A stretch of DNA of 64,000 nucleotides from Pseudochelatococcus sp050946405 (GCF_050946405.1 NZ_JBMNUS010000006.1:62001-126000), one strand, 5' to 3'. Positions 17,093-29,004 are shown, numbered from the stretch's first letter. A program made the numbers and translations. The notes: generated by a model from the letters alone, not told the origin.

Positions 17093-18421
17093 ATGACACA
17101 GAACAACCGGCAAATTCATCTGGGAGTTTCGCTGCTCGGCGCTGGCGGGCTTGGCGCGTGGCGGCTGCCGGACAGCCGCTCGGGGGAAGTGACTTCCCTC
17201 GATCTTTACAGCGATATCGCCCGCAAGGCGGAGCAGGGCAGGCTGGACGCGGTGTTCCGCGCCGACGGCCCGTGGATCGATGTCAGGCGGGTGCGCAGCG
17301 CGCCCTCGGCTTCGTTCGATCCGATCCCGCTGCTGTCGGCCATCGCCGCCCGCACGGAACGCATCGGCGTGATCGGCACGATCTCCACCACATTCACCGA
17401 TCCCTACAACGTCGCGCGCCAGCTTGCCACGCTGGATCACCTCAGCAACGGGCGGGTGGGCTGGAACCTCGTGACATCCTCGCAGGGTGAGGCGAATTTC
17501 GGTCTCGACAAGCTGCCGGATCAGCTTGCCCGATACGCGCGCGCGGAAGAATATCTGTCGGTCGTCCGCGCGCTGTGGGATAGCTGGGACGACGCCGCCG
17601 TCATCAACGACCGCGCGCGCGGGGTTTACGCGGACCCGGACAAGATCCGCCCCATCGATCACAAGGGCGAGCACTTCTCCGTCCGCGGCCCGCTCAACAT
17701 CCAGCGGCCGCCGCAGGGGCATCCGGTGCTGGTGCAGGCGGGATCGTCGGAGGAAGGGCGAACCTTCGCATCGAAATATGCGGAACTGATCTTCACGGCC
17801 GCGCAGACGCTGGAAGAGGCGCAGGCGTTCTACAAGGATATCAAGCAGCGTGCGCAGGGGCATGGCCGCGATCCCGACAAGATCAAGGTATTGCCGGGAA
17901 TTTATCCCTACATCCGGGATACGGAGGAAAACGCCCGCCGTTTCCATGAGGAAATCCGGGATCTCATCGATATCGAAACCGGCATTTCCAATCTGGAAAA
18001 GACGCTCGGAGGCATCGACCTTTCCGGGCTCGATGTCGACGAGCGCATTCCGCCCGAGCGCCTGCCCGACATCGACAGCCTGACGCGGCGCAAGAGCCGT
18101 CCCGCCCTGTTCAAGAGCCTCGCGCTCGACAAGGGCTACACGATCCGCCAGTTGATCCACGTCCAGCTCAGCTCGAACGGGCATTGGTCCATCGTCGGCA
18201 CGCCCGAGCAACTCGCCGACGGCTTGGAAACGTGGTTCCGGGAGCGTGGAGCGGACGGATTCAACCTGGTGCTGCCCGTCTACATTCCCGGCACCATCGA
18301 CATCATCGTCGAGGAAGTCGTTCCGATCTTGCAGAAGCGCGGGCTGTTCCGCCGGGAATATGCCGGCAGGACGCTGCGCGAAAATCTGGGGCTGGACCGT
18401 CCGGCTTCTCCCGCCGCCTGA
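17093..18421 (+). CDS. FMN-dependent monooxygenase, NtaA/SnaA/DszA family (1 of 4)
   Basis: A luciferase-like (TIM-barrel) two-component monooxygenase of 442 residues, the usual length. Relatives oxidise nitrilotriacetate (NtaA), EDTA (EmoA), dibenzothiophene sulfone (DszA) or S-(2-succino)cysteine derivatives (YxeK), using FMNH2 from a separate reductase. Seen here are HLGVSLLGAGG at the N-terminus, RKAEQGRLDAVFRADGPW, DHLSNGRVGWNLVTSSQGEA near residue 115, ALWDSWDD, RPPQGHPVLVQAGSSEEG, and the C-terminal VVPILQKRGLFRREYAGRTL. It lies between MmgE/PrpD and the ABC operon, so imported substrate is probably oxidised here. The substrate is unassigned. Confidence 0.9.
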   Translation: MTQNNRQIHLGVSLLGAGGLGAWRLPDSRSGEVTSLDLYSDIARKAEQGRLDAVFRADGPWIDVRRVRSAPSASFDPIPLLSAIAARTERIGVIGTISTTFTDPYNVARQLATLDHLSNGRVGWNLVTSSQGEANFGLDKLPDQLARYARAEEYLSVVRALWDSWDDAAVINDRARGVYADPDKIRPIDHKGEHFSVRGPLNIQRPPQGHPVLVQAGSSEEGRTFASKYAELIFTAAQTLEEAQAFYKDIKQRAQGHGRDPDKIKVLPGIYPYIRDTEENARRFHEEIRDLIDIETGISNLEKTLGGIDLSGLDVDERIPPERLPDIDSLTRRKSRPALFKSLALDKGYTIRQLIHVQLSSNGHWSIVGTPEQLADGLETWFRERGADGFNLVLPVYIPGTIDIIVEEVVPILQKRGLFRREYAGRTLRENLGLDRPASPAA

Positions 18422-18490
18422 AACCGCGCCGGCCGGCGCGACGGGGCGCATGCCGCATCCATCTGTTCTGAAGACACAACGGACAATACA

Positions 18491-20020
18491 ATGGCCCGCA
18501 AACCCTTTCATCCGGTCAAAAGCCTGTCGCTCGGCATCACGCTGCTCTGCGCGGTCGGGGCGCACGCCGTCCATGCGGCATCGCCCGAAAAGACGCTCGT
18601 CTATGGCGTGGGCAGCGATATCCTGTCGCTCGATCCGGCAAACCACGCCAGCAACGCGACGGCGGCGGTGCTGATCAATATTTTCGATCAGCTCATCGCG
18701 ACGGATTTCACCTCCGGCACGCTGGAATTCAGGCCGAGCCTCGCGGAAAAATGGCAGCAGACCTCGCCGACGACGTGGGTGTTCGATCTGCGGCAGGATG
18801 TCAAATGGCACAACGGCGATCCCTTTACCGCCGAAGATGTCAAGTTCACAGTCGAACGCACGCAGGGAGACAAGAAGCTGCGCAGCTCCTCCAAGTTCGC
18901 CAGCATCAAGTCGGTCAAGGTTCTCTCGCCATACCGGATCGAGGTCGAGACCAACGGCCCGGATGCGCTGTTGTTGCACCGGTTCGTCGGCAACGGCCCC
19001 AACATCATCCCGAAGAAAGCCTTCGAGGCGGCGGGTTCGGCCGAGAAATTCTTCGCCAATCCCGTCGGCACCGGGCCGTACAAGCTTGTCGCCTGGGACA
19101 AGGCTGACCGGGTGACGGTCGAGGCCAACGGAAACTGGTGGGGCGGCAAGCCGAAATGGGAGAGCGTCGTCTTCCGGGCGCTGCCGGAGGTGTCGACGCG
19201 CGTGTCCGAACTGCTGACCGGGGGCATCGATATCGCCACCGCCGTTCCGCCCGAAGATTTCGACCGCATCAACGCCAATCCGTCCACCGGGACGGCGAAC
19301 TCGAACATCGCGCGCAACTGCATGCTGGCGGTGCGCACCTCCCCGGAATGGAAGACGGGCGACGTGCGGGTGCGCGAGGCCATCGACATCGCCATCGATC
19401 GCGATGTTCTGGTCAAGGACGTTCTTTCCGGTCTCGCCCTGCCGACGCGCGGTTTCTTCCCGCCCGAAATTCCGGGCTCCAACCACGAACTCGACCGCGA
19501 CTATCGCTATGACCCGGAACGCGCGCGCAAGCTGCTTGCGGAAGCCGGCTTTCCCGATGGCTTCGAAATCGAGCTGGCAACATCGAGCGGCCGATTCCTG
19601 AAGGACAAGGAAGTGGCGGAAGTCGTTGCGGGCTACCTTGAGGATATCGGCCTGCGCGTCAAATTGCAGGTGCTCGACTGGACCGTCTACAAGGACAGGC
19701 AGCTCGCGGACAAGTTCGGCGAACTCTATTTCCGCTGCATGGGCAGCTATACGGATGCGTCGTCCTTCTTCAACCGGAACTGGGACGAGCATCACAAGTG
19801 GAATAGCGCCGGGTTCAAGGCCGCCGCGGACAAGGGCCGCGTGGAAACGGATGACGAAAAGCGCGACGCGCTGGCGCGCGAGGTGCAGGCGATCGTCGCG
19901 GACGAGCGTTCGCAGATCGGGCTGTACTTCCCCAAGGCGAGCTACGGCTACAACAAGCGCCTCGATTTCAATCCGCGTTTTGACGAGCAGTTCGTCGTCG
20001 AGGAGATATCGCTCAAATGA
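18491..20020 (+). CDS. Peptide-type ABC transporter substrate-binding protein (SBP1)
   Basis: A periplasmic family-5 (DppA/OppA-type) solute-binding protein of 509 residues with a Sec signal (cleavage near HAVHA-ASPEK, about residue 30). The family start GSDILSLDPANH and RPSLAEKWQQTSPTTWVFDL are clear, as are WHNGDPFTAEDVKFTVERT and NPVGTGPYKLVAWDKADRV. It is close to the orphan binding protein at 35032 (many identical blocks, for example PTRGFFPPEIPG and LQVLDWTVYKDRQ) and more distant from the one at 29919. The stop overlaps the permease start (ATGA). EDTA import in Chelativorans uses this SBP family (EppA), so peptide is not the only possible ligand. Confidence 0.92.
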   Translation: MARKPFHPVKSLSLGITLLCAVGAHAVHAASPEKTLVYGVGSDILSLDPANHASNATAAVLINIFDQLIATDFTSGTLEFRPSLAEKWQQTSPTTWVFDLRQDVKWHNGDPFTAEDVKFTVERTQGDKKLRSSSKFASIKSVKVLSPYRIEVETNGPDALLLHRFVGNGPNIIPKKAFEAAGSAEKFFANPVGTGPYKLVAWDKADRVTVEANGNWWGGKPKWESVVFRALPEVSTRVSELLTGGIDIATAVPPEDFDRINANPSTGTANSNIARNCMLAVRTSPEWKTGDVRVREAIDIAIDRDVLVKDVLSGLALPTRGFFPPEIPGSNHELDRDYRYDPERARKLLAEAGFPDGFEIELATSSGRFLKDKEVAEVVAGYLEDIGLRVKLQVLDWTVYKDRQLADKFGELYFRCMGSYTDASSFFNRNWDEHHKWNSAGFKAAADKGRVETDDEKRDALAREVQAIVADERSQIGLYFPKASYGYNKRLDFNPRFDEQFVVEEISLK

Positions 20021-20943
20021 TACGCCGACATCTGGTGTCGTCGCTGTTGCAGATGCTGCCGGTGCTGTACATCGTCTCCCTGATCGTCTTCATTCTCGTC
20101 TATCTCACGGGCGATCCGGTGGCGCTCATGCTGCCGGAGGACGAATACGGCGAGGAGGCGCGCAGGCAGCTGATCGAGGCCCTCGGTCTCGATCAACCCT
20201 GGTATGTCCAGTACTACATCTACATGAGGAATATCCTCACCGGCGATTTCGGCATCTCGTACCGATACGGCAGTTCGGCGCTGCCGGTCGTGCTGGAACG
20301 TATTCCGGCGACGCTGGAGCTGACGTTGGGCGCGCTGGCCGTGTCCATCGTCATTTCGGTTCCCCTCGGCATCCTCTCCGCGCGGTACAGGAATTCCTTC
20401 GTGGATATCGGCGCGACGGCGCTTTCCGTCGCCGGCAAGGCCATGCCGAATTTCTGGATCGGCATCATGCTCATTCTCGTCTTCAGCGTGATGCTGCGCT
20501 GGGTTCCGGTTTCCGGCAGGGGCGGGATGGAGCATCTCGTGCTGCCCGCGCTGACGCTCGGCACGGGGCTCGCCGCGGAGATGACCAAGATGATCCGCGC
20601 CAGCCTGATCGAGGTGATGAGCCAGGACTACATCAGGACCGCGCGGGCGAAGGGGCTGTCCGAGTTCGCGGTGGTGTGGCGTCACGGCCTGCGCAACTCG
20701 CTCATCCCCGTCACGACCATCACGTCGCTGAACGTCGTCGGCCTGCTGGGCGGGGCGCTGGTGACGGAAACGGTGTTCGCCTGGCCCGGCATCGGGCAGC
20801 TCATCGTGCAGGCGGTCTACACCAAGGACATGGCGGTGGTTCAGGTGTCGGTCTTCATCATCGGCGTCATGGCCATGCTGCTCAGTATCGCGACGGATCT
20901 CATCTATCACGCGCTTGATCCGCGCATCCGCTACAGCCGATAA
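20017..20943 (+). CDS. Peptide-type ABC permease, DppB-like
   Basis: An inner-membrane subunit of 308 residues with six predicted membrane segments. The first helix, LYIVSLIVFILVYLTGDPVA, is typical of DppB. Toward the C-terminus is the EAA loop DYIRTARAKGLSEFAVVWRH that contacts the ATPase. The ATG overlaps the SBP stop by four bases, so translation is coupled. It pairs with the DppC-like subunit downstream to form the channel of this importer. Confidence 0.92.
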   Translation: MIRRHLVSSLLQMLPVLYIVSLIVFILVYLTGDPVALMLPEDEYGEEARRQLIEALGLDQPWYVQYYIYMRNILTGDFGISYRYGSSALPVVLERIPATLELTLGALAVSIVISVPLGILSARYRNSFVDIGATALSVAGKAMPNFWIGIMLILVFSVMLRWVPVSGRGGMEHLVLPALTLGTGLAAEMTKMIRASLIEVMSQDYIRTARAKGLSEFAVVWRHGLRNSLIPVTTITSLNVVGLLGGALVTETVFAWPGIGQLIVQAVYTKDMAVVQVSVFIIGVMAMLLSIATDLIYHALDPRIRYSR

Positions 20944-20957
20944 AGGAGGCCCGGACC

Positions 20958-21854
20958 ATGAGCGCGCTGGAACTCACCAACGCCGGTGAAAAGAGATCGC
21001 GGAGCGGTCTCCGCCAGCTTCTGCGGTCGCTGTCGCGCAGCCGCACGGGCCTGATCGGCGCCATTCTGGTATCCCTGTTCGTCGCGACGGCGACATTCGG
21101 CGCGTGGATCGCGCCGCACAGTCCGACGCAGCGCAACCTGTCGCAAAAGTTCACCCCGCCCGCCTGGGTGGAAGGCGGCACCACGAAATTCCTTCTCGGC
21201 ACCGACCAGCAGGGGCGCGACATCGTGAGCCGCATCGTCAGCGGCTCGCGGGCATCGCTGATCGTGGGCGTGACCGCCGTGGCGCTTTCGGCTTTCATCG
21301 GTCTGATCCTGGGGCTGATCGCAGGCTATGTCGGCGGCATCGTCGACACGGCGATCATGCGCGTCGTCGACGCGATGCTGGCCATCCCGACCATGCTGTT
21401 CATGCTCGTCATCGTCCTCGTCTCCGGCTCGGGGCTCGTTCCGCTCATCATCGTGATCGCGGTGACGAACTGGGTGGCCTACACGAAGCTGGTGCGCGGC
21501 GAGGTGCTCTCCATCCGGGAGCGGGATTACATCAAGGCCGCCCGCATCGCCGGCGCCGGGGTGCCGCGCCTGTTGTTCCGCCATATCACGCCCAATCTCC
21601 TCTCCGCCTTCGTGGTGGTGGCGACGCTCAACGTGGGGTCGGTAATCCTGTCCGAGGCGTCGCTCAGCTTCCTCGGGCTGGGAATCCAGTCGCCCGACGT
21701 CTCCTGGGGCCAGATGTTGAGCGACGGCAGGCAGTACATCGCCACGAGCTGGTGGGTGGCGACCTTTCCCGGTATCGCGCTCTCGCTGACGGTGCTCGGC
21801 ATCATGTATCTGGGCGACTGGCTGCGCGATTATCTTGATCCGAGGCTGACGTGA
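20958..21854 (+). CDS. Peptide-type ABC permease, DppC-like
   Basis: The second channel subunit (298 residues, about six membrane segments). A periplasmic loop bears FLLGTDQQGRDIVSRIVSGS, the DppC signature, and the EAA loop is YIKAARIAGAGVPRLLFRHI. A strong AAAGGAGG precedes ATG 20958. Its stop overlaps the GTG start of the ATPase gene. Its counterpart in the mirror operon (28072) ends in the same seven residues, DYLDPRLT, and shares long blocks such as SWWVATFPGIAL. Confidence 0.92.
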   Translation: MSALELTNAGEKRSRSGLRQLLRSLSRSRTGLIGAILVSLFVATATFGAWIAPHSPTQRNLSQKFTPPAWVEGGTTKFLLGTDQQGRDIVSRIVSGSRASLIVGVTAVALSAFIGLILGLIAGYVGGIVDTAIMRVVDAMLAIPTMLFMLVIVLVSGSGLVPLIIVIAVTNWVAYTKLVRGEVLSIRERDYIKAARIAGAGVPRLLFRHITPNLLSAFVVVATLNVGSVILSEASLSFLGLGIQSPDVSWGQMLSDGRQYIATSWWVATFPGIALSLTVLGIMYLGDWLRDYLDPRLT

Positions 21855-23566
21855 GCACGTATTCGCATCACATCCTTCCCTTTCCGGAGCCGTCGCCGGC
21901 TCCGTCTGCGCCCCGCGCCGTCCTCGAGATCGAAGATCTCACGATCGCTTTTCCGGGGGCGCCGGAGCCTGTCGTCCGCAATGCGTCGCTGTCCGTGGCC
22001 GAGCGGCAGATCGTCGCGATCGTCGGCGAGTCGGGAAGCGGCAAGACATTGACATCTCTTTCCGCCGTGGGCCTGCTTCCGCCGTCCGCGCGGATCGGCG
22101 GCCGCGTCAGGGTCGGGGGCGTCGATGTCATCGGGGCGGAGGAGCAGGTCCTGCGGAAACTGCGCGGCGGCACCGTCGGCATGATCTTTCAGGAGCCGAT
22201 GACCTCCCTCAATCCGGTCATGAAAATCGGCCGGCAGATCGCCGAAGTCGTTGAGCTGCACGGCGGCCTCGATCGTCAGCAGGTCAGGCCGCGCGTGATC
22301 GAGCTTCTCGATGCCGTCGGCATAACGAGACCGTCGCTGGTCGCTAACCAGTATCCGCATGAATTGTCCGGCGGCATGAAGCAGCGCATCATGATCGGCA
22401 TGGCGCTCGCCGGGCGGCCCAGGCTGCTGATCGCGGACGAGCCGACGACGGCGCTCGACGCCACCATCCAGGTGCAGGTGCTGGAACTCATTCTGAAGGT
22501 GGCGCGAGACCTCGATGCGAGCGTGTTGCTCGTCACCCACGATTTCGGCCTTGTCGCGGAAGTGGCCGACGATGTCGTCGTCATGAACCGGGGCGAAGTG
22601 GTGGAGCGCGCCGGCGTGTTCGACATTTTTCGCCGGCCCCGGCATTCCTACACGCGCCATTTGCTGGATTCGCTGCCCCGCATCGACAACGGGCCCGAGC
22701 CCGTCGCGGCGGTTCCGTCCGGCGAAACGGCGGCTCCGCCGCTGCTGAAGGTGGAAGGACTGTCGAAAACATACCGGAGCAAGGCGAACTGGCTCGCGCC
22801 GGCGGAATCCACGGTGGCGCTGGCCGATATCGATCTGCGCCTGGAGGAAGGGCGGACGCTGGGCATCGTCGGCGAGTCGGGCAGCGGCAAATCCACGCTC
22901 GGGCATCTGATCGCAGGTCTTGTCGCGCCCGATGCCGGCAGCATCGTATACGAGGGAGCGCCCGTCCGGCCTTCGGCGGTGGCGCAGCGCTCGGCGTTCC
23001 GCGCCAACGTGCAGTTCATGTTTCAGGATCCGTACAGCTCCCTCAATCCGAGGATGACCGTTCGCGACATCGTGACGGAGCCGCTGATCGTCCAGCACCT
23101 GATCGCACCGCGCGAGACCGCGGACCGGGCCGCGGATCTGTTGCAGCAGGTCGGGCTTCCCACCCATTTCGGCGATCGCCTGCCGCATGAACTGTCCGGC
23201 GGACAGCGCCAGCGCGTGGGGCTTGCCCGCGCGATATCGACCCATCCGAAGCTCGTCATCTGCGACGAGCCGGTGTCGGCCCTCGACGTTTCGGTCCAGA
23301 CGCAGATTCTGAAGCTTCTGAAGAAGCTTCAGGAAGATCAGGGCATCGCCTACATCTTTATCGCGCATGGACTGGAGGGCGTACACTTCATGAGCAACGA
23401 TATCGCCGTCATGCGGCATGGAAAAATAGTCGAATATGGCCCGCGATATCAGGTGTTCAACGATCCGCAACATCCCTACACCCGCCGGCTGCTGTCCGCC
23501 ATGATGGTCCCGGACCCGGAAAGGAGCCGCTTTCGCGGCGCTGCGGATGGCAGGCGGGCCATTTAA
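21851..23566 (+). CDS. Fused dual ATPase of the peptide-type ABC transporter (DppD-DppF fusion)
   Basis: A 571-residue protein with two complete nucleotide-binding domains in one chain. The first has Walker A GESGSGKTLTSL near residue 60, signature LSGGMKQRIM and Walker B LLIADEPTTALD. The second has Walker A GESGSGKSTLGHLI near residue 340, signature LSGGQRQRVGLARA and Walker B LVICDEPVSALDVS. After the first domain is the oligopeptide-type C-terminal motif RRPRHSYTRHLLDSLP, and a matching one (PQHPYTRRLLSAM) ends the protein. The start is GTG 21851, overlapping the permease stop. Energises import with the two permeases. Confidence 0.92.
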   Translation: MSTYSHHILPFPEPSPAPSAPRAVLEIEDLTIAFPGAPEPVVRNASLSVAERQIVAIVGESGSGKTLTSLSAVGLLPPSARIGGRVRVGGVDVIGAEEQVLRKLRGGTVGMIFQEPMTSLNPVMKIGRQIAEVVELHGGLDRQQVRPRVIELLDAVGITRPSLVANQYPHELSGGMKQRIMIGMALAGRPRLLIADEPTTALDATIQVQVLELILKVARDLDASVLLVTHDFGLVAEVADDVVVMNRGEVVERAGVFDIFRRPRHSYTRHLLDSLPRIDNGPEPVAAVPSGETAAPPLLKVEGLSKTYRSKANWLAPAESTVALADIDLRLEEGRTLGIVGESGSGKSTLGHLIAGLVAPDAGSIVYEGAPVRPSAVAQRSAFRANVQFMFQDPYSSLNPRMTVRDIVTEPLIVQHLIAPRETADRAADLLQQVGLPTHFGDRLPHELSGGQRQRVGLARAISTHPKLVICDEPVSALDVSVQTQILKLLKKLQEDQGIAYIFIAHGLEGVHFMSNDIAVMRHGKIVEYGPRYQVFNDPQHPYTRRLLSAMMVPDPERSRFRGAADGRRAI

Positions 23567-23624
23567 GGCGTCTCGGGAAACGCATGAATACTTTGACGAT
23601 CATGATACAGTGAAAGACAATGGC

Positions 23625-24935
23625 ATGAGCAGCGCACCAAAACTGCATCTGGGTTTGTTCAACCAGCCGCTGGGCAGGCATGTCGCAGGCTGGCGACAGC
23701 CGGAATTCAAGGGCAGCAGCACGGATATCCGCTGGGTGGCGGAACTGGCGAGCCTTGCCGAGCGGGGCAAGTTCGATTTCTACTTCCTGGCGGATTCGCT
23801 GGTCGGTCCGGCTCCGGGATCGACCAAGCGCGCGGGCAATCTCGAACCGTTGACGGTGCTGTCGGCGCTGTCGGTCACGACGAGCCGCATCGGTCTGGCC
23901 GGAACGGCGACGACGACCTTTTCGGAGCCGTATAATCTCGCCCGTCAGTTCGCTTCCCTCGACCACATCAGCGGCGGCCGGGCGGCATGGAATGTCGTGA
24001 CGTCGACCTGGAACGCCGCCGCGGGCAACTTCGGCGCCGACAAGCTGCCGGACCACGCGGCGCGCTACGAGCGGGCGCGGGAATTCGTCAAGGTCGTCAA
24101 GGGCCTGTGGGATAGCTGGGATGACGGCGCCGTCATCGCCGACAAGGAGAGCGGCCATTACATCGATCCGGCGCGCATCCGCCAGCTGGGGCACGACGGC
24201 GCGCACTTTTCCGTTGCGGGAGCGCTCAACGTGCCGCGCCCGCCGCAGGGGCACCCGATCATCATTCAGGCCGGCGCATCCGACGACGGCCGCGATCTCG
24301 CCGCCGAAACGGCTGACGTGATCTTCTCGGCGCAGGACAATATCGAGGATTCGCGCAAGTTCACCGCCGATCTGCGTCAGCGCGCCAGTGCGAAGGGGCG
24401 TTCCGTGCCGCCGTTCGTCATGCCGGGGGTGCTGCCCATCGTGGCCCGGACGCGCGCGGAGGCGGAGGATATCTACGCCGGGCTGGAAGAGAAGACCGAC
24501 ATTACGGAAGGCCTCGATCAATTGTCGCAGCGCTGGGGGTTCGATCTTTCGGCCTATCCGCTGGATGAGCCGCCTCCCGCGCCGGTGTTTTCCGGCAATC
24601 TGTTCAGCGACGGCTACAGCCGCCGCGTCCTGCTGGAAGAACGCGCCAGGCGGGAAGGGTTGACCCTGCGCCAGCTCGCCCGCGTCGCGATCGCCTCGCG
24701 CGGCCACCGGCTGTTCGTGGGTTCGGCGAAGGAGCTTGCCGACGATTTCGAAGCCTGGTTCACGACCGGGGCGGCGGACGGGTTCAACATCATTCCGCCC
24801 TACCTGCCCGGCTCCCTTCACGCATTTGTCGATCTCGTCGTGCCCGAGTTGCAGCGGCGCGGCCTCTTCCGCCAGGATTACACCGGCACGACGCTGCGTG
24901 AGCATCTCGGGCTGGAGCGGCCGGCGCGCCGGTGA
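23625..24935 (+). CDS. FMN-dependent monooxygenase, NtaA/SnaA/DszA family (2 of 4)
   Basis: The last gene of the + strand operon: 436 residues from ATG 23625 (MSSAPKLHLGLFNQPLGRH). The frame is open further upstream into the ATPase gene, but that part lacks family similarity. Motifs are FDFYFLADSLVGPAPGSTKR, DHISGGRAAWNVVTSTWNA, GLWDSWDDGAVIADKESGHY, RPPQGHPIIIQAGASDDGRD and a C-terminal VVPELQRRGLFRQDYTGTTL. It is more like the facing enzyme at 24968 than like the one at 17093. It needs FMNH2 from a reductase not encoded in the window. Only 32 bases separate its stop from that of the convergent gene. Confidence 0.9.
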   Translation: MSSAPKLHLGLFNQPLGRHVAGWRQPEFKGSSTDIRWVAELASLAERGKFDFYFLADSLVGPAPGSTKRAGNLEPLTVLSALSVTTSRIGLAGTATTTFSEPYNLARQFASLDHISGGRAAWNVVTSTWNAAAGNFGADKLPDHAARYERAREFVKVVKGLWDSWDDGAVIADKESGHYIDPARIRQLGHDGAHFSVAGALNVPRPPQGHPIIIQAGASDDGRDLAAETADVIFSAQDNIEDSRKFTADLRQRASAKGRSVPPFVMPGVLPIVARTRAEAEDIYAGLEEKTDITEGLDQLSQRWGFDLSAYPLDEPPPAPVFSGNLFSDGYSRRVLLEERARREGLTLRQLARVAIASRGHRLFVGSAKELADDFEAWFTTGAADGFNIIPPYLPGSLHAFVDLVVPELQRRGLFRQDYTGTTLREHLGLERPARR

Positions 24936-24967
24936 CGCATCGGCGCCGGCGCCCGTATTCCCCCTGT

Positions 24968-26293
24968 TCACGCGAAGCGCGGCGCCGGCCGCGTGAGGCC
25001 GAGGAGGCCGCGCAGCGTTTCGGCTTCATAAGCGGTGCGGAAGAGGCCGCGCCGTTGCAACTCGGGCACGACGAGATCCACGAAATCGTCCAGACCGTCC
25101 GGCATGGTGGCGGGAATGATGTTGAAGCCGTCGGCGGCGCCGGACCGGAACCAGTGTTCCAGATCGTCGGCCACTTCCTGCGCCGAGCCGACGATGATCC
25201 GGTGGCCGTGCGAGGCGATGGCCAGCGCCGCGAGGTCCCGCAGCCTGTAGCCCTCGGCGCGGGCTTTCTTCAGCAGCAATTGCACGCGGCTTTGCCCGTG
25301 CACGGAAGGGCCGGGTTCGGGAATCGGCCCGTCGAGGTCGTAGCCCGAGAGATCGTAGCCCCAGCGGCCGGACAGTTGCCGGATGCCGGCCGCGACGTCG
25401 GTCCTTTCCTGAAGGGCGGCGAACTTCCCCGCCGCCGCCTCGTGCGTCTCGCCGACGATGGGCATGACACCGGGAAAGACCAGCGGGCCGGGCGAGCCCG
25501 GCGCATGCGTCGCCGCGGCGGCGCGCAGCGCTTCGCGGTAGACGAGCGCATCCTCGATCGTATCCTGCGCCGTGAAGGCGACATCGGCATGGGTTGCGGC
25601 CAGATCGATGCCGTCAGCCGACGAGCCGGCCTGAAAGATCACGGGATGGCCCTGCGGGGGGCGCGAGACGTTCAACGGCCCGCGGACGGTGAAGAAGCGC
25701 CCCTTGTGGTTGAGTTCCCTGACCCTGTTCCGCTCCACGAAAACGCCGCGCTGCTTGTCGAGGGAAAGCGCGCCGTCGTCCCAGCTATCCCACAGTCCTT
25801 TCGTCACGCTGAGGAACTCGGCGGAGCGCGCGTAGCGCTCGGCGTGGTCGAGCAGCTTGTCGGCGCCGAAATTCTGCGCGGCGCGGTCGGACTGGGAGGT
25901 GACGACATTCCAGCCGCTGCGCCCGCCGCTGATGTGATCGAGCGAGGCCAGCATGCGGGCCACGTTGAAGGGCTCGGAAAAAGTCGTCGAGACGGTGGCG
26001 ACGAGCCCGACATGCGTCGTGCTGGCCGCGACAGCGCCGAGCAGCGTCAGCGGCTCCAGCCCGCCGGCCTTGCCCTGCTCCTGCGGATTGGGGCCGACGA
26101 GCCCGTCGGCCAGAAAGAAGACGTCGAACAGCCCTTCCTCGACCTTGCGCGCCACCCGGATCGCCCAGGCCGGATCTTCGGGATGGCCTTCCGCTTCCGC
26201 GCGCCGCCATGCGAAGGGATGCCTTCCGACAGGTTGATGGAAGTATCCCAGATGGATCTGCGGCGACGAAGACGGGGATGGTGACGAAGACAT
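24968..26293 (-). CDS. FMN-dependent monooxygenase, NtaA/SnaA/DszA family (3 of 4)
   Basis: The last gene of the minus-strand ABC operon, 441 residues, facing its paralogue tail to tail. Motifs are IHLGYFHQPVGRHPFAWRRA, FDVFFLADGLVGPNPQEQGK, LDHISGGRSGWNVVTSQSDR, LWDSWDDGALSLDKQRG, RPPQGHPVIFQAGSSADG and VVPELQRRGLFRTAYEAETL. The Ser/Pro run at the start (MSSSPSPSSSP) is a short linker-like extension. It probably acts on what the adjacent transporter imports. The two facing enzymes are similar enough to suggest duplication, but different enough in their loops (KRAGN versus QGKAGG, DKESGHY versus DKQRGVF) to have distinct substrates. Confidence 0.9.
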   Translation of the reverse strand: MSSSPSPSSSPQIHLGYFHQPVGRHPFAWRRAEAEGHPEDPAWAIRVARKVEEGLFDVFFLADGLVGPNPQEQGKAGGLEPLTLLGAVAASTTHVGLVATVSTTFSEPFNVARMLASLDHISGGRSGWNVVTSQSDRAAQNFGADKLLDHAERYARSAEFLSVTKGLWDSWDDGALSLDKQRGVFVERNRVRELNHKGRFFTVRGPLNVSRPPQGHPVIFQAGSSADGIDLAATHADVAFTAQDTIEDALVYREALRAAAATHAPGSPGPLVFPGVMPIVGETHEAAAGKFAALQERTDVAAGIRQLSGRWGYDLSGYDLDGPIPEPGPSVHGQSRVQLLLKKARAEGYRLRDLAALAIASHGHRIIVGSAQEVADDLEHWFRSGAADGFNIIPATMPDGLDDFVDLVVPELQRRGLFRTAYEAETLRGLLGLTRPAPRFA

Positions 26294-26314
26294 CAGGGGC
26301 GTTCCTTGTACTTT

Positions 26315-28071
<1,757 letters not shown>

Positions 28072-28075
<4 letters not shown>

Positions 28076-28959
28076 GTCAGCCTCGGGTCCAGATAGTCGC
28101 GCAGCCAGTCGCCGATGAGGATGATGGAGAACACCGTCAGCGTGAGCGCGATGCCGGGAAAGGTCGCCACCCACCAGCTCGTCGCGAGCGACTGGCGGCC
28201 CTCGCTGAGCATCTGCCCCCAGGAAATTTCCGGCGGCTGGATGCCGAAGCCGAGAAAGCTCAGCGAGGATTCGGCCAGGATGACGGAACCGATGTTGAGC
28301 GTGGCGACGACCACGAAGGACGAGACGACGTTCGGCAGAATGTGCCTGAACACGATGCCGGCCGGGCTGACGCCGCCGATGCGCGCGGCGCTGACGAATT
28401 CCAGCTCCTTCACATGGAGCACCTCCGCCCGCACGAGGCGCGCATAGACCACCCAGTTGGTGACGGCGATCACGACGACGAGCGGCAACATGCCGCTGCC
28501 CGCCACCAGCGCCACCACGAGCATGAACAGCATGGTCGGAATGGCGAGCATGGCGTCGATCACGCGCATCAGCAAGAGGTCGAACAGCCCGCCTCGAAAG
28601 CCGGCGATGAGGCCGAGCACGAGGCCGATGGCTCCCGACAGGACGACGGCCGCGAGGCCGACGAAAAGCGATGTCCGTGCGCCGTGGACGATGCGCGAGA
28701 GGATGTCGCGCCCCTGTCCATCGGTGCCGAGCCAGTGGCCCGCGATGCCGCCGTCGCTCCAGACGGGCGGAATGAACTTCAGTTCGAGATCGCGCTTGCG
28801 CGGGTTTGGCAGCGGCAGCACATCCGCCAGCAACGCCGCGATGACGATGGCCAGCAAAATGGCGACGCCCGCCGCTCCCGCCCTGCTCGACAGCAGGGAG
28901 CGCAGGAGGGCCGCAACCCGTAGATGTTTCTCTTGCGGCAGGGTGGCGATGTTTTCCAT
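28072..28959 (-). CDS. Peptide-type ABC permease, DppC-like, mirror operon
   Basis: A 295-residue inner-membrane subunit with about six membrane segments and the signature HWLGTDGQGRDILSRIVHGA. The coupling loop region reads EFVSAARIGGVSPAGIVFRH. It ends DWLRDYLDPRLT like the + strand counterpart. The start gives MENIATLPQEKHLR, and 45 bases separate it from the upstream permease gene. Forms the channel with the DppB-like subunit. Confidence 0.92.
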
Positions 28960-29004
28960 GGCTGATGGCCCGTTCGACGCATGATCAGGGGGATGGAACG
29001 CGCT